38,946 nt of DNA, from the NCBI GenBank assembly GCA_019744775.1, contig JAIETZ010000010.1:1-38946 (forward strand), in the 5' to 3' direction. Under the pieces are notes generated by a model. The model saw only the letters and a program-made list of their open reading frames with translations, did no database searches and was not told the DNA's origin. A program made the translations under genes and the position numbers. Positions 7,716 through 17,134 of this stretch are shown piece after piece. This DNA is from Candidatus Obscuribacterales bacterium. GTDB lineage: Bacteria > Cyanobacteriota > Vampirovibrionia > Obscuribacterales > Obscuribacteraceae. Position 1 is the stretch's first letter. The number at the start of each line of letters is the position of its first letter.

Positions 7716-9305
7716 TTACTTCAAGTGATGCAGGGAAACAAAACAAGCTTTGTTGATGCCTGTCACCGCGGTAAATTTGTTGATCAATGGGCTATCCAGA
7801 GGATCGTCCAATGTCATTACCATTACCGCCTCATCTCTGACACCGCGTCTGGCAACAGCCATTGTGCTTATGTTGATTGAGTTTTCGCCCAGGATACCGG
7901 CGACTTTGGCAACCATACCTGGCTGATCTCGGTGGCTCGTAAATAACATATAGCGAGCCGGCGTCAAACTAATTGGATAATCGTTGATTGCTGTGATTAC
8001 TGGTTCACCATGAGCCATCACTGTGCCGGTGACAGTGGACTTATTGCCATTCGAAGAGACAATGACAGTCAACTCATCAGGAAATTGACGTGCTTCGTGC
8101 ATCGATACTGCAACTTGAATGCCGTGATTCTTGGCTATCAATTGAGCGTTGACATAAGTAACACCTTCAACTTGATGAGTAAACACCCCTTTGAGCGCTG
8201 CTACTGTTAATGGCTGCGTATCGCGAGTAGCCAGGCTACCGGCAACAGCAATTTCAATTTTAGAAATTGTGCCGCGATTAAGCTGAGCTGCAATTGCTCC
8301 CATGGCTTCTGCCAACCAGAGAAAACGTCCAAGGCCTTTGAGAAGTTCAGGACGCATAAACGGTAAGTTAACAGGACTTCTAGCCATACCTGTCAAAAGA
8401 TAGTCACGCAATTGCTCTGCTAAATCAATTGCCACATTGTGCTGTGCTTCAACAGTTGATGCGCCGAGATGCGGGGTTAATACAACCTGATTGCCTAATT
8501 TCGTCAATTGGAAATCAGCACCCGGTGGTTCTTGATCATAAACATCCAACGCAGCACCGGAAACATGCCCTGACTTTATTGCTTCAGCTAAAGCAGCTTC
8601 ATCGATAATGCCGCCACGGGATGTGTTGACGATCTTCACGCCTGGTTTCAACTTAGAGATGACTTCTTTGTTGATCAAATTAGTCGTTTCTCTTGTTTTA
8701 GGCGTATGAATCGTGATGAAGTCAGCTTTACTCCAGATTTCATCCAGAGTTGCTTTATGCAAATGAAGTTCTTCAGCTTTTTCAGGACTTATAAGAGGGT
8801 CATGCACAAGCACTTTCATACCGAGTGAAAGCGCGTACTGCGCAACCCTGCCACCAACTTTACCAAGACCAATTAGCCCCAGAGTCTTATTGAACAACTC
8901 CGAGCCCATGAAACTGCTGCGTTCCCACTTGCCTGACTTAACAGATGAATCAGCCGAAGGAATTTGTCTTGCCAGTGAAAGCATAATCGCCAGCGTGTGC
9001 TCTGCAGCACTTGCCGTATTGCCTTCCGGAGAGTTAATTACAAGCACGCCGGCTTCAGTCGCTGATTCGAGATCAATGTTATCGACACCGACGCCTGCGC
9101 GGCCAACTACTTTTAAATTCTTGCCTTTCTGAAAAACATCCTTAGTTACTTTAGTGCGGCTGCGCACAAGCAAGGCATCGTAATCGTGAATCGACTTGAT
9201 CAATTCCTCAGCACTGATGTCCGGCTGGTAATTGACCTCAAGATCTGTTTTGAGGATTTCGATTCCTTCTTTGCTAATTTCGTCCGCAATTAAAACCTTG
9301 GGCAT
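7716..9305 (-). CDS. serA: D-3-phosphoglycerate dehydrogenase (long form with ACT domain)
   Basis: 529 aa, the size of the long SerA form. It oxidises 3-phosphoglycerate to 3-phosphohydroxypyruvate with NAD, the first step of serine synthesis. The N-terminal catalytic part contains RAGVGVDNID (69-78). The NAD-binding fold has GLIGLGKVGGRVA (143-155) and the acidic residue in HDP (D169). The catalytic set is R230 (NTSRGG), E259 (YDQEP) and H279 (TPHLGAST). An intervening domain follows (about 320-450), then an ACT domain from about 455 (HRDQPGMVAKVAGILGE), the usual site of serine feedback control. AAGGTG precedes the ATG. It lies in the minus-strand run, 11 bp after the acylase gene, so it is probably co-transcribed with the pentose phosphate genes. 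Confidence 0.97.
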   Translation of the reverse strand: MPKVLIADEISKEGIEILKTDLEVNYQPDISAEELIKSIHDYDALLVRSRTKVTKDVFQKGKNLKVVGRAGVGVDNIDLESATEAGVLVINSPEGNTASAAEHTLAIMLSLARQIPSADSSVKSGKWERSSFMGSELFNKTLGLIGLGKVGGRVAQYALSLGMKVLVHDPLISPEKAEELHLHKATLDEIWSKADFITIHTPKTRETTNLINKEVISKLKPGVKIVNTSRGGIIDEAALAEAIKSGHVSGAALDVYDQEPPGADFQLTKLGNQVVLTPHLGASTVEAQHNVAIDLAEQLRDYLLTGMARSPVNLPFMRPELLKGLGRFLWLAEAMGAIAAQLNRGTISKIEIAVAGSLATRDTQPLTVAALKGVFTHQVEGVTYVNAQLIAKNHGIQVAVSMHEARQFPDELTVIVSSNGNKSTVTGTVMAHGEPVITAINDYPISLTPARYMLFTSHRDQPGMVAKVAGILGENSINISTMAVARRGVRDEAVMVMTLDDPLDSPLINKFTAVTGINKACFVSLHHLK

Positions 9306-9316
9306 GATGTCACCTT

Positions 9317-11743
9317 TCAGTGTTGCACCGGCTCTAAGTGATTTACCAGAATAATCTTGTGCTGCCCCTGCTTCTCAGCCTGCGCAGAAGAGAAAGCAAC
9401 CGGAAGTGGGTCCACTCGCAACCAAGGGTTTAGCTGATCGCGCATGTTGGCAGAACACATTTGTCCTGATTGCCCCAAACTAATGGACTGATAGAACTTA
9501 TCATTGTCGGACATATCAATGAGCATGCGCATCGTCGGGCCGGTAGAGGAATTAAAGCGAGTATCAAAATTGTTTTTCGTTGAGGCAAGTTCAACATCAA
9601 AAGAATTGAGTGAATTACTGTCGCCTGCTACTCCCGGAATTCCAGCGCTGAATGCGAAGTCTAGTGCAGGAGCCATGAATTGCATTCCTTTTCCTAGTAC
9701 CGGCTCAAACTTGAGTTTATGCACATCCTGCCAGTGAAACTTAGTCGGGTCATCAGTGCGCAGCGCCAATCTCAAATCAGTTAACGACTGCGAGAAAGTT
9801 GTAACCAAGAAAGTATTGAAAGTGCGCTCATCCGGAGGCAAGTACAAAGAGTCTTTGTCTTTCAAGAACCGCTCAACAAATCCTATCCAGAGCGGCCAAC
9901 GATTCAAATATTCAACCGTAAGCTTTGCTCCCAGCTTAGGCTCAATGAGACGCTTAGCTGTCGTATAAAGGAATGACTCGTAAATAGCAGCGGCTGAACT
10001 TGATTGGTTCAACTGCCCATCCCAGCTGCTCATAACATCGAGAGCCTTAACAGCGTACTGATCAATTACTTTTGTTTCGTCATAGGCTTCAGCCACACGC
10101 TGTCTTACCAGTTGAGCAAGCGGCGCATCAGCGTCAGCTTGCATTTGATTCATATCAGGCAGACCAATTTTGCGCGCGAGCTTTTGATAGTAATTTAGAA
10201 GTGCGTCAACGCGATTAGCACGATAGGGCGGCAACGACTGGTTGCCTAAAAGCACTGCGCGACTGGCAAGCATCTTTTGATTGGCAGCAACGACATAACC
10301 TGTCGATGGATTGTAGACCCACGGCATATCATTGAATTGGACTTTGCCTATCCACTGACCAGTTGATTGCCAACCTGGTGTAATTGCCGCACCTTGTCCG
10401 CCGCCAGTACGCACCGGTATGTCTCCTGCTGCGTGGTAAGCGAGATCATTTTTACGATCGCAATAGACAAATACTTGCGGCGGTCCGGGAAACTTATCCA
10501 ACGCCTGAAGGAATGTCGCCCAACTGGATGCGCGATTCAATTTCCAAATATTGTCGACTGAGGAAGCATCAGAATTGAATCCAGTCCAGGAAAGAACAAT
10601 AGCCATGTTGTCTGTTTTAGAAAGTACTGGTCCATGTTGTGTCATCAATACTTTATGCGTGTAAGGGCTGCTGAATTTCACCGGAATCTTTTCCACAATT
10701 TCCTCAGCTGTTTGCCAGCCGGATGAAACTCTATATTGATTGGCAAACTGTTTGCTGAATTCTTCTATAAACAAATCCTGCACATCAGCTTTCAAACTAG
10801 CCGATGACCAGGCAATGTTTTCATTGCGTCCGCAAATAATGCCAGGCACCCCCGGCATTGCGGCACCGGCAACTTTCACTCCAGGAGCACTCATCGTGCA
10901 AAGCCACCACTCGCATGGCACTGTCAACGCAGTATGTTTGTCCGCAGCTAAAAGACATGTCCCGTGATCAGCACGGCTGCCGGCAATGGCAAATGCAGTC
11001 GACCCGTATGTTGGTCTTGGCATTTGCAGAACTTTTCTTACTTCTTTCAATGCGCAACTAATTTTGCTTGTGTCAGCCGCTTGTGCCTGAGCGCTTTGTC
11101 CGAAGTTGATTGCCTTACCGTCGTATCCGGCAAAGAGCTGTCCGGCAACTTTGTCGTTAGCCTTGTCAACAACTCGCTGTCTCAATTCATCAAGTTGCCA
11201 TGAGTCATCTGATTGGTAACTTGCATATTTGAGGATGGCAATTGTGTCTTCCGGCTGCCATTCTCTTGGCTTGTAGCCTAGCAAGGCAAATTCCATCGGC
11301 AGCTTTCCGCTGTTTTCAGATATATATGCGTTGATGCCACGACTAAATGCTTTCAAACCGACAAGCGCACCGGGACTAACTTTTCTCAACTCAGCTCGAG
11401 CTAAACGACCAAAGCCTACGGTGCGAACTAACTTGTCGGAAGCTAGACAAGCCGGACCGAAAACTTCCGACAACTCACCAAGAGCTGTGCGTCTCGACAT
11501 ATCCATCTGGAATAAACGATCGCGCGCTTGCAGATATCCCTGCGCTAAGTATGCGTCTTCTTCAGAAGGACTTTCTATAAAAGGAACGCCGCGTCCGTCG
11601 TATTGCACAATCACCGAGCTCTTCAGTTGATTGAGCACAACCACGCCATCTAATGCGGGCAACGGTCTGGCTAGCAACCACCAGAGACCTACGGGTAATA
11701 GTAAAAGAAGCGCAAGGACAAGAAGGGAAGCTGCTCTCCGCAC
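9317..11743 (-). CDS. Penicillin acylase family protein (Ntn hydrolase), atypical active-site neighbourhood
   Basis: 808 aa. An N-terminal hydrophobic segment (residues 5-25) is a signal peptide or anchor. The alpha part has the family pattern (YDGRGVPFIESPSEEDAYLAQGYLQARDRLFQMD, split across about 48-81). A spacer of about 25 residues leads to the predicted self-cleavage site G247-S248, where Ser248 would be the N-terminal nucleophile of the beta chain. Downstream, GRNENIAWSSASLKADVQDLF (305-325) matches the family's GRNexxAWGxTNxxxDVQDLy. Relatives hydrolyse penicillins, cephalosporins or acyl-homoserine lactones in the periplasm. The residues after the nucleophile are STAF instead of the common SNNW, so processing and substrate are uncertain. 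The start is GTG with GGAGAG upstream. Located between the Hpt gene and serA. Confidence 0.82.
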   Translation of the reverse strand: MRRAASLLVLALLLLLPVGLWWLLARPLPALDGVVVLNQLKSSVIVQYDGRGVPFIESPSEEDAYLAQGYLQARDRLFQMDMSRRTALGELSEVFGPACLASDKLVRTVGFGRLARAELRKVSPGALVGLKAFSRGINAYISENSGKLPMEFALLGYKPREWQPEDTIAILKYASYQSDDSWQLDELRQRVVDKANDKVAGQLFAGYDGKAINFGQSAQAQAADTSKISCALKEVRKVLQMPRPTYGSTAFAIAGSRADHGTCLLAADKHTALTVPCEWWLCTMSAPGVKVAGAAMPGVPGIICGRNENIAWSSASLKADVQDLFIEEFSKQFANQYRVSSGWQTAEEIVEKIPVKFSSPYTHKVLMTQHGPVLSKTDNMAIVLSWTGFNSDASSVDNIWKLNRASSWATFLQALDKFPGPPQVFVYCDRKNDLAYHAAGDIPVRTGGGQGAAITPGWQSTGQWIGKVQFNDMPWVYNPSTGYVVAANQKMLASRAVLLGNQSLPPYRANRVDALLNYYQKLARKIGLPDMNQMQADADAPLAQLVRQRVAEAYDETKVIDQYAVKALDVMSSWDGQLNQSSSAAAIYESFLYTTAKRLIEPKLGAKLTVEYLNRWPLWIGFVERFLKDKDSLYLPPDERTFNTFLVTTFSQSLTDLRLALRTDDPTKFHWQDVHKLKFEPVLGKGMQFMAPALDFAFSAGIPGVAGDSNSLNSFDVELASTKNNFDTRFNSSTGPTMRMLIDMSDNDKFYQSISLGQSGQMCSANMRDQLNPWLRVDPLPVAFSSAQAEKQGQHKIILVNHLEPVQH

Positions 11744-11778
11744 TGTGACTCTCCTGAGGTCTGAAGATAACTCCAGGA

Positions 11779-12114
11779 TTAAAGTTTATCAGGAAAGGCA
11801 GTTTTCTTTAGATCATTCTTCACTTGAATTACTGTTTGGGCCAGCTTTTCGTTAAGGCTAATAGTCGGCGACCAAGTGGACTCTTTAACATGTATTTCTA
11901 GGTCGGCCGCCAACACGCGCATATCTTCCGCATTGAGAGTGGAGGCAAGCCCCTTCAATTGATGCGCAAGCCTTTTGGCAGAATCTTGATCTTGAGATGA
12001 AACAGCTTTGCTTAACTCGATAAGCAACATATCTGATTCTTCTGCAAATGTTTTGTAGAGTTCCTGTAATTCCTTTGGACCGCAAAACGCCTTCAAATGC
12101 TCAAAGTCTGTCAC
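11779..12114 (-). CDS. Hpt (histidine phosphotransfer) domain protein
   Basis: 111 aa, a single Hpt domain. AHQLKGLASTLNAEDM (50-65) is the Hpt signature, with H51 as the expected phosphorylated histidine and K54-G55 as the conserved neighbours. The rest is predicted four-helix bundle. Such proteins shuttle phosphate between hybrid kinases and response regulators. No hybrid kinase is present in the window; partners could be the regulators at 2460 or 27057 (speculation). GTG start with AGGAGAG upstream. It sits in the sugar-metabolism run, 71 bp after pgl and 35 bp before the acylase gene, an unusual place for a phosphorelay component. Confidence 0.85.
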   Translation of the reverse strand: MTDFEHLKAFCGPKELQELYKTFAEESDMLLIELSKAVSSQDQDSAKRLAHQLKGLASTLNAEDMRVLAADLEIHVKESTWSPTISLNEKLAQTVIQVKNDLKKTAFPDKL

Positions 12115-12185
12115 TTTTCTCTCCTATTCTGAGCTTTTCCTCGGTCTCCCGGTCTCCTCATGAAAACAATGCTGTTGACATCACC

Positions 12186-12938
12186 TCAAGCTTGGACTTG
12201 TTGCGCTGCTGTTTCGTCTAGGTACCACATCAATGTGCCCGATGTAGGAGATACGAGCCTTGCGGGTATTTCATGTCCATTTTGAGTTTTAGAAAATATC
12301 TGTCCGACTATTTCTTGCTTTTCGCTGCCGGCTACTAAAAACAAAATATGTTTGGCAGCATTGATGACAGGCAAAGTCATGGTAATTCGCCAGCCGTGCG
12401 CGTCATCGACGCGATAAGCCATGACGTGCTTATGCTTTTCTGCAATTGCCGGGCTATTGGGAAATATCGATGCTGTGTGACCTTCCGGTCCAAGTCCAAG
12501 CAAGACGAGATCAAAAACCGGCATAGTATGTCCAAAGAATGCCGTCAATTGTTGTTGATATTCTTGAGCGGCGGCTTCCGGATTGCTTTCCTGTCCCATT
12601 GGAGCGTGGATATTGCTTTTAGGGATAGGAACTTTCGAAAGCAATGCGTCATTGATCATTTTGAAATTAGACTGTGCATCTGTCTGGCTTACGCATCTTT
12701 CGTCACCGAAGAATATATGCGTTTTGCCCCAGGGCATTTGCTTTACCCACGGTTCACTTGCCAAAAGGGTGTACAACTCTCTGGGAGTTGAACCACCGCA
12801 TAAAGATATTGTGAAACGGCCGGTTGCCTTGACCGCTTCCTGCGCCAGCGTCGCTATTTCATCAGCTGCGCCGATGCTCAAGTCATCGCGGTCGGGGAAA
12901 ATGAACAAGTCGCTGTTAGCTATCGTAATTTCTTTCAA
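12186..12938 (-). CDS. pgl: 6-phosphogluconolactonase
   Basis: 250 aa, typical for the DevB/Pgl type related to glucosamine-6-phosphate isomerases. It hydrolyses 6-phosphogluconolactone to 6-phosphogluconate, the second step of the oxidative pentose phosphate pathway. Visible motifs are SLCGGSTPRELY (sugar-phosphate loop), HIFFGDERCVSQTDAQSNF, and the family's GLGPEGHTASIFPNS. The start is TTG, 12 bp after the opcA stop, with GGTGG upstream. It reads in the same frame as opcA, separated from it by that gene's TGA plus four codons. Part of the gnd-zwf-opcA-pgl run. Cytoplasmic. Confidence 0.94.
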   Translation of the reverse strand: MKEITIANSDLFIFPDRDDLSIGAADEIATLAQEAVKATGRFTISLCGGSTPRELYTLLASEPWVKQMPWGKTHIFFGDERCVSQTDAQSNFKMINDALLSKVPIPKSNIHAPMGQESNPEAAAQEYQQQLTAFFGHTMPVFDLVLLGLGPEGHTASIFPNSPAIAEKHKHVMAYRVDDAHGWRITMTLPVINAAKHILFLVAGSEKQEIVGQIFSKTQNGHEIPARLVSPTSGTLMWYLDETAAQQVQA

Positions 12939-12950
12939 TTCGCCACCATT

Positions 12951-14093
12951 TCATTTAAATGTGCATGACGCAAGAGACGCAAACTCGAGCGCTTGGAAGA
13001 ATATATCATCTTCTGCCAGGGTTTCCAGCTCTCTTCCCATTAAGTCGGATTCGCGAAAGCCGGCTGATGGGGTTAATAGCTCAAAAGATTTTGTCTTTGA
13101 ATCGAAATCTATAACAACCGAAACCAACTCTTCCTTTGGCTTGGCTATTATCGTGATTGTCCGATCGCCGGATAATGTCAACTTGACTTTGTTAAGTGCG
13201 CCGGGCGGCATTTCCGCGTGATCGACAGCAGTTACGGATATTTCGCAACCATTTGCTTTGAATTTCCAGTTGGAGTTGTCCGCCTTTTCGCCGACGACAT
13301 TCCAACCAAGTCTACCGGCAAGCCAGCCAATATATAAAAGAATCTGTGCAGAAAGGCAGCCGTCTTTACGTGGCTGAAATTCTACTTCCACACGCTTTAT
13401 CTTTTCGACATCACTTGGTTCAAAACCAAACGAGCCGACCGTGAAAATTTCAGCAACGGCGCGGCGCCATGGCAAGAGTCTGCGCCAATTGAGATCGCTA
13501 ACCGTGATGACGTCACGAGCGCCTCGGACTATTTCAAGAAGCTCTTGTAAGTAATTACTGACTGATGTTGTTCTACGCGAATCAACAACGAGGCGATCAA
13601 TGGACTTTAGAAATGGGGTAAGGGCAGTGCTGTTAATTTCAGGCGTGCGCCACCAAAGAAAAACAGGCAGGTCGGCGACAAGCAATGGGGAAACGGAGCT
13701 CGGCAATACGTTTGGATCGCGTCCTTCGTAGCGGACGGTTATTTGCTCGCAGCAAATTTGTTTCATGCCGGACTTGCTTGCCGCATGGCAACGCGCCGAT
13801 ACCCAGGCTTCCAAATTTTGCACATCGCGATCACGTTGAATGGCGAGGAGTGCGCGGCAAGGATGGCTCACTATGACTTCGTCGAGCAAGTTGCCGGCGG
13901 CGAATTCCGCGTCTTCGTCGGTGCTGAAAAGCACGAGATTCATGGCGCAAGCACGTAGAATATTAGACTGCGTGTCACCATTACCTTCGGTCCGCTCGGC
14001 TTGCGACCAAAGAGAACGCAATTCGCTTTCAAGATGGGCCACGTCAACTGCCTTCACCTTGCCGGATAGAAATTCTTCTACACGAGGTTTCAT
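12951..14093 (-). CDS. opcA: OpcA, glucose-6-phosphate dehydrogenase assembly/activation protein
   Basis: 380 aa from the chosen ATG. OpcA proteins activate or assemble G6PDH; in cyanobacteria OpcA links G6PDH to redox control. The match rests on FSTDEDAEFAAGNLLDE, then SHPCRALLAI, and DLPVFLWWRTPE near residues 140-152, blocks conserved across actinobacterial and cyanobacterial OpcA. The ATG at 14093 forms an ATGA overlap with the zwf stop and has GGAG six bases upstream. An in-frame TTG at 14105 is possible but its own codon forms part of that ribosome-binding site, so it is unlikely. Position directly behind zwf supports the role. The presence of OpcA is one of the better taxonomic hints in the window. 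Confidence 0.93.
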   Translation of the reverse strand: MKPRVEEFLSGKVKAVDVAHLESELRSLWSQAERTEGNGDTQSNILRACAMNLVLFSTDEDAEFAAGNLLDEVIVSHPCRALLAIQRDRDVQNLEAWVSARCHAASKSGMKQICCEQITVRYEGRDPNVLPSSVSPLLVADLPVFLWWRTPEINSTALTPFLKSIDRLVVDSRRTTSVSNYLQELLEIVRGARDVITVSDLNWRRLLPWRRAVAEIFTVGSFGFEPSDVEKIKRVEVEFQPRKDGCLSAQILLYIGWLAGRLGWNVVGEKADNSNWKFKANGCEISVTAVDHAEMPPGALNKVKLTLSGDRTITIIAKPKEELVSVVIDFDSKTKSFELLTPSAGFRESDLMGRELETLAEDDIFFQALEFASLASCTFK

Positions 14094-15667
14094 ATACGTC
14101 TCCAAGTGCGATGGTCGGAGGCGAGCAACTTGTCACTTTCTTCAGGTCCCCAGGAGCCAGCTGGATAAATGAAGCACGGTGGAGCGCCGGGCTTTTGCCA
14201 GGCTTCAAGAACCGGTGTAAGTAATTCCCATGTTGCCTCCACAGCATCCGTACGGGCGAAAAGTGATCCATCGCCGGCAACGCAGTCGAGAATAAGTCTT
14301 TCGTATGCACTGGGGCTTCTGACGCCGAACGATGTACCGTATGAAAAGTCCATTGATAGGAATCTCAGTTGAGTTGTTGCTCCAGGTTGTTTGGTGGCAA
14401 ACTTCAACGAAATTCCTTCATCCGGTTGGATGCGCAAGACGAGCACGTTGGCACCGATTTGATTCATGATGCCTTTGCTCACATCTCCAGCCATCATGGT
14501 GAAGAGTCTATGCGGCACTTGCTTGAAGTGAATTGCAATTTCTGTTGCTGACTTCATCAAGCGTTTGCCGGAACGAATGTAGAAAGGAACACCAGCCCAA
14601 CGCCAGTTATCGATGAATAATTTTAAGGCGATGAATGTTTCAGTATTCGATTGCGGAGAGACACTTGGCTCTTCTCTGTAGCCGACAACTTTTTCTCCCA
14701 TTACGTAACCGGGACCGTATTGTCCACGGACAACGTAATCAGCAAGATGCGCGATGTCTATTGGACGCAAGCACTTGAGCACTTTGGATTTTTCCGTGCG
14801 CACTTCATCAGCATCAAGCGAAATTGGTGGCTCCATTGCGACGAGGCTCAATAGCGCCAGCATGTGGTTTTGCACCATGTCACGCATCGCACCCGCTTCT
14901 TCGTAGTAACCTCCACGACCTTCAACACCCAGTGTCTCGGCATTGGTTATTTGGATTTGTTCAATGTTGTTGCGATTCCAAATTGGCTCGAATATTGCAT
15001 TGGCAAAACGCAAGACCATAATGTTTTGCACTGTCTCTTTGCCGAGATAGTGGTCAATACGGTAAATTTGCTTTTCATCAAAATGCTTGTGCAGTTGTGA
15101 GTCGAGTGCCACTGCAGACTTTAAATCATGCCCAAATGGTTTTTCCACAACAACACGCGGCCAGTATTGCTTCTTCCATTTCTTGCTCTTATTCAAGCCG
15201 ACTTCTGCAATACGCAACACGATGTCTTGGTACAAGCTTGGAGGAGTGGACATATAGAATATGTTGCGTCCCTCAGTACCATGACGTTGCGCCAAATCAT
15301 CGAGAAACTTCGCTAAGTCAGCGAAGCCATTTTCCACAGAGAAATTGCCGGGCATGTAGTAGATCTTAGAAGCGAATCTATCCCAGTTTTCTTTCGTGAA
15401 GGTTAGCTCCGGCGCAAACTTGATGAGTGAGTCTCTCATCGACTCACGAAATTCATCATCCGAGATTTTCGTTCTCGACATTCCAACGATGCAGAAGTCC
15501 TGTGGGAGTAGTCCATCACAGAACAACGCATATATCGCTGGTATCAACTTACGCTTCGTCAAATCACCGTGCGCACCGAGAACAACCATCGCAAACGGTT
15601 CAGCAAGTCTTTCCTTCGGAAGCCCATCCATCAGAGGGTTGGCTAAGGTCGTTTCTTGTGCAGGCAT
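14090..15667 (-). CDS. zwf: Glucose-6-phosphate dehydrogenase
   Basis: 525 aa. Oxidises glucose-6-phosphate to 6-phosphogluconolactone, making NADPH. Motifs (about one residue either way): nucleotide loop GAHGDLTKRK near 31-40 (usually GASGDLxxRKL), EKPFGHD near 175, substrate signature RIDHYLGKE near 203-211, and RGGYYEEAGAMRDMVQNHM (about 251-269), whose final His corresponds to the catalytic base. The A in place of S in the first motif is the only oddity. ATG at 15667 has GAGGA seven bases upstream; a GTG directly before it is less well placed. The gene follows gnd by 9 bp and overlaps opcA by 4 bp, so the proteins are probably made together. Confidence 0.97.
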   Translation of the reverse strand: MPAQETTLANPLMDGLPKERLAEPFAMVVLGAHGDLTKRKLIPAIYALFCDGLLPQDFCIVGMSRTKISDDEFRESMRDSLIKFAPELTFTKENWDRFASKIYYMPGNFSVENGFADLAKFLDDLAQRHGTEGRNIFYMSTPPSLYQDIVLRIAEVGLNKSKKWKKQYWPRVVVEKPFGHDLKSAVALDSQLHKHFDEKQIYRIDHYLGKETVQNIMVLRFANAIFEPIWNRNNIEQIQITNAETLGVEGRGGYYEEAGAMRDMVQNHMLALLSLVAMEPPISLDADEVRTEKSKVLKCLRPIDIAHLADYVVRGQYGPGYVMGEKVVGYREEPSVSPQSNTETFIALKLFIDNWRWAGVPFYIRSGKRLMKSATEIAIHFKQVPHRLFTMMAGDVSKGIMNQIGANVLVLRIQPDEGISLKFATKQPGATTQLRFLSMDFSYGTSFGVRSPSAYERLILDCVAGDGSLFARTDAVEATWELLTPVLEAWQKPGAPPCFIYPAGSWGPEESDKLLASDHRTWRRI

Positions 15668-15676
15668 CACTATCCT

Positions 15677-17134
15677 CTATTTGCTCTCGGTTTTGACTTT
15701 AGCTAACTTTTCCCACTCGGTATGAATTGCACCAGCTTGTGGTTTGTCCATACGCTCGTAAGTGTGGGCTCCGAAGAAATCGCGCTGCGCTTGCGTGAGA
15801 TTTTGTGGCAGACGCTCGCTGCGGTAGCTGTCGTAATATGCCAAGCTTGCAGACAATGCGGGTACAGGAATACCTTGGCTTTGCGCAAATGTCACAACTT
15901 GACGCCATGCGTCTTGTGAATCCGACAAGACTTTTGCCATTGACTCGTACATCATCAGATTGGACAAATTAGGATCTGCCGAGAAAGCTTGCATAATTGA
16001 TTCCAAAGTTTTGGAACGGATGATGCAACCGCCACGCCAGATTTTTGCCACTTCAGCCATGTTGGTTCCCCAGTTATATTCTTTGGAACCGGCAGCAATA
16101 ATTGCCATGCCTTGTGCATACGAGCAGATGCGTCCGCAATAGAAAGCAGACTCTAGTGCTTTGAGGAATTGCTCTTGATTGACGTCTGACTTACCGGGCT
16201 TCGGTCCCATCAAAACGCGCGATGCTTTTACACGCTCTTCTTTCAAACCGGACATGAGTCTTGCCGCCCAAGCTGCGTCAATTGTTGGAATTGGCACGCC
16301 TAATTCGGACGCTGCTTCGGTTGTCCACTTGCCGGTGCCTTTTTGTCCGGCTTTATCCAATATCAAATCTACCAATGGCTTTTTGGTTTCATCATCGATA
16401 ACTGTGAGAACTTTTGCGGTTATCTCGACAAGAAACGAATTCAATACTCCTTGATTCCATTTGTCGAAAATGTCAGCAGTCTTGCTCATGTCGAGACCAA
16501 GTCCGCGACGCATGATGTCGTAGCACTCGGCTAACATTTGCATGTCGCCGTATTCAATGCCGTTGTGCACCATCTTCACAAAGTGACCGGCACCGTCTGG
16601 TCCAAGATAAGTGACGCATGGTTCGCCGTTAACTTTGGCTGCAACCTTTTCCCAAATTGGTGCAATTGCGTCATACGCTTTTTTGTCGCCGCCAGGCATT
16701 AGTGACGGTCCCCAAAGCGCGCCTTCTTCACCACCGGATACACCGGAGCCGATGAAGTTGATGCCTTCTTTTTTCAAAGCGGCTTCGCGTTTTCTTGTGT
16801 CATTGAAGTGCGAGTTGCCGCCGTCGATAATGATGTCGCCTTCTTGAAGATATGGCTTCAACTTTGCGACGGTGTCATCAACTGGTTGACCGGCTTTAAC
16901 TAGCAGAATTATTTTGCGGGGGCGCTGCAAAGCTTCGCAGAATGACTTTTCGTCATGGCAGCCAATAACGTTTTTGCCTTTGGCGGCGCCATTGGTAAAG
17001 GCGTCTACTTTATCGGTATGGCGATTGAATACGGCTATCGTATATCCATTGCGCTCTATGTTGAGCGCTAAGTTTTCCCCCATGACACCCAAACCGATAA
17101 GTCCAACTTGAGCCGAGCCCGGAGTAGAAGCCAT
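15677..17134 (-). CDS. gnd: 6-phosphogluconate dehydrogenase, decarboxylating
   Basis: 485 aa, the long form found in E. coli and many bacteria. Converts 6-phosphogluconate to ribulose-5-phosphate and CO2 with NADPH production. The NADP fold starts with GLIGLGVMGENLALN (11-25). DGGNSHFNDT and FIGSGVSGGEEGALWGPSLMPGG are the family's substrate blocks, and GHFVKMVHNGIEY contains the catalytic Lys and the HN pair. First gene of the minus-strand run; GGGGG lies eight bases before the ATG. It diverges from the uridine-kinase-like gene across 191 bp, which should hold the operon's promoter, though I see no convincing -35/-10 pair. Confidence 0.97.
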   Translation of the reverse strand: MASTPGSAQVGLIGLGVMGENLALNIERNGYTIAVFNRHTDKVDAFTNGAAKGKNVIGCHDEKSFCEALQRPRKIILLVKAGQPVDDTVAKLKPYLQEGDIIIDGGNSHFNDTRKREAALKKEGINFIGSGVSGGEEGALWGPSLMPGGDKKAYDAIAPIWEKVAAKVNGEPCVTYLGPDGAGHFVKMVHNGIEYGDMQMLAECYDIMRRGLGLDMSKTADIFDKWNQGVLNSFLVEITAKVLTVIDDETKKPLVDLILDKAGQKGTGKWTTEAASELGVPIPTIDAAWAARLMSGLKEERVKASRVLMGPKPGKSDVNQEQFLKALESAFYCGRICSYAQGMAIIAAGSKEYNWGTNMAEVAKIWRGGCIIRSKTLESIMQAFSADPNLSNLMMYESMAKVLSDSQDAWRQVVTFAQSQGIPVPALSASLAYYDSYRSERLPQNLTQAQRDFFGAHTYERMDKPQAGAIHTEWEKLAKVKTESK

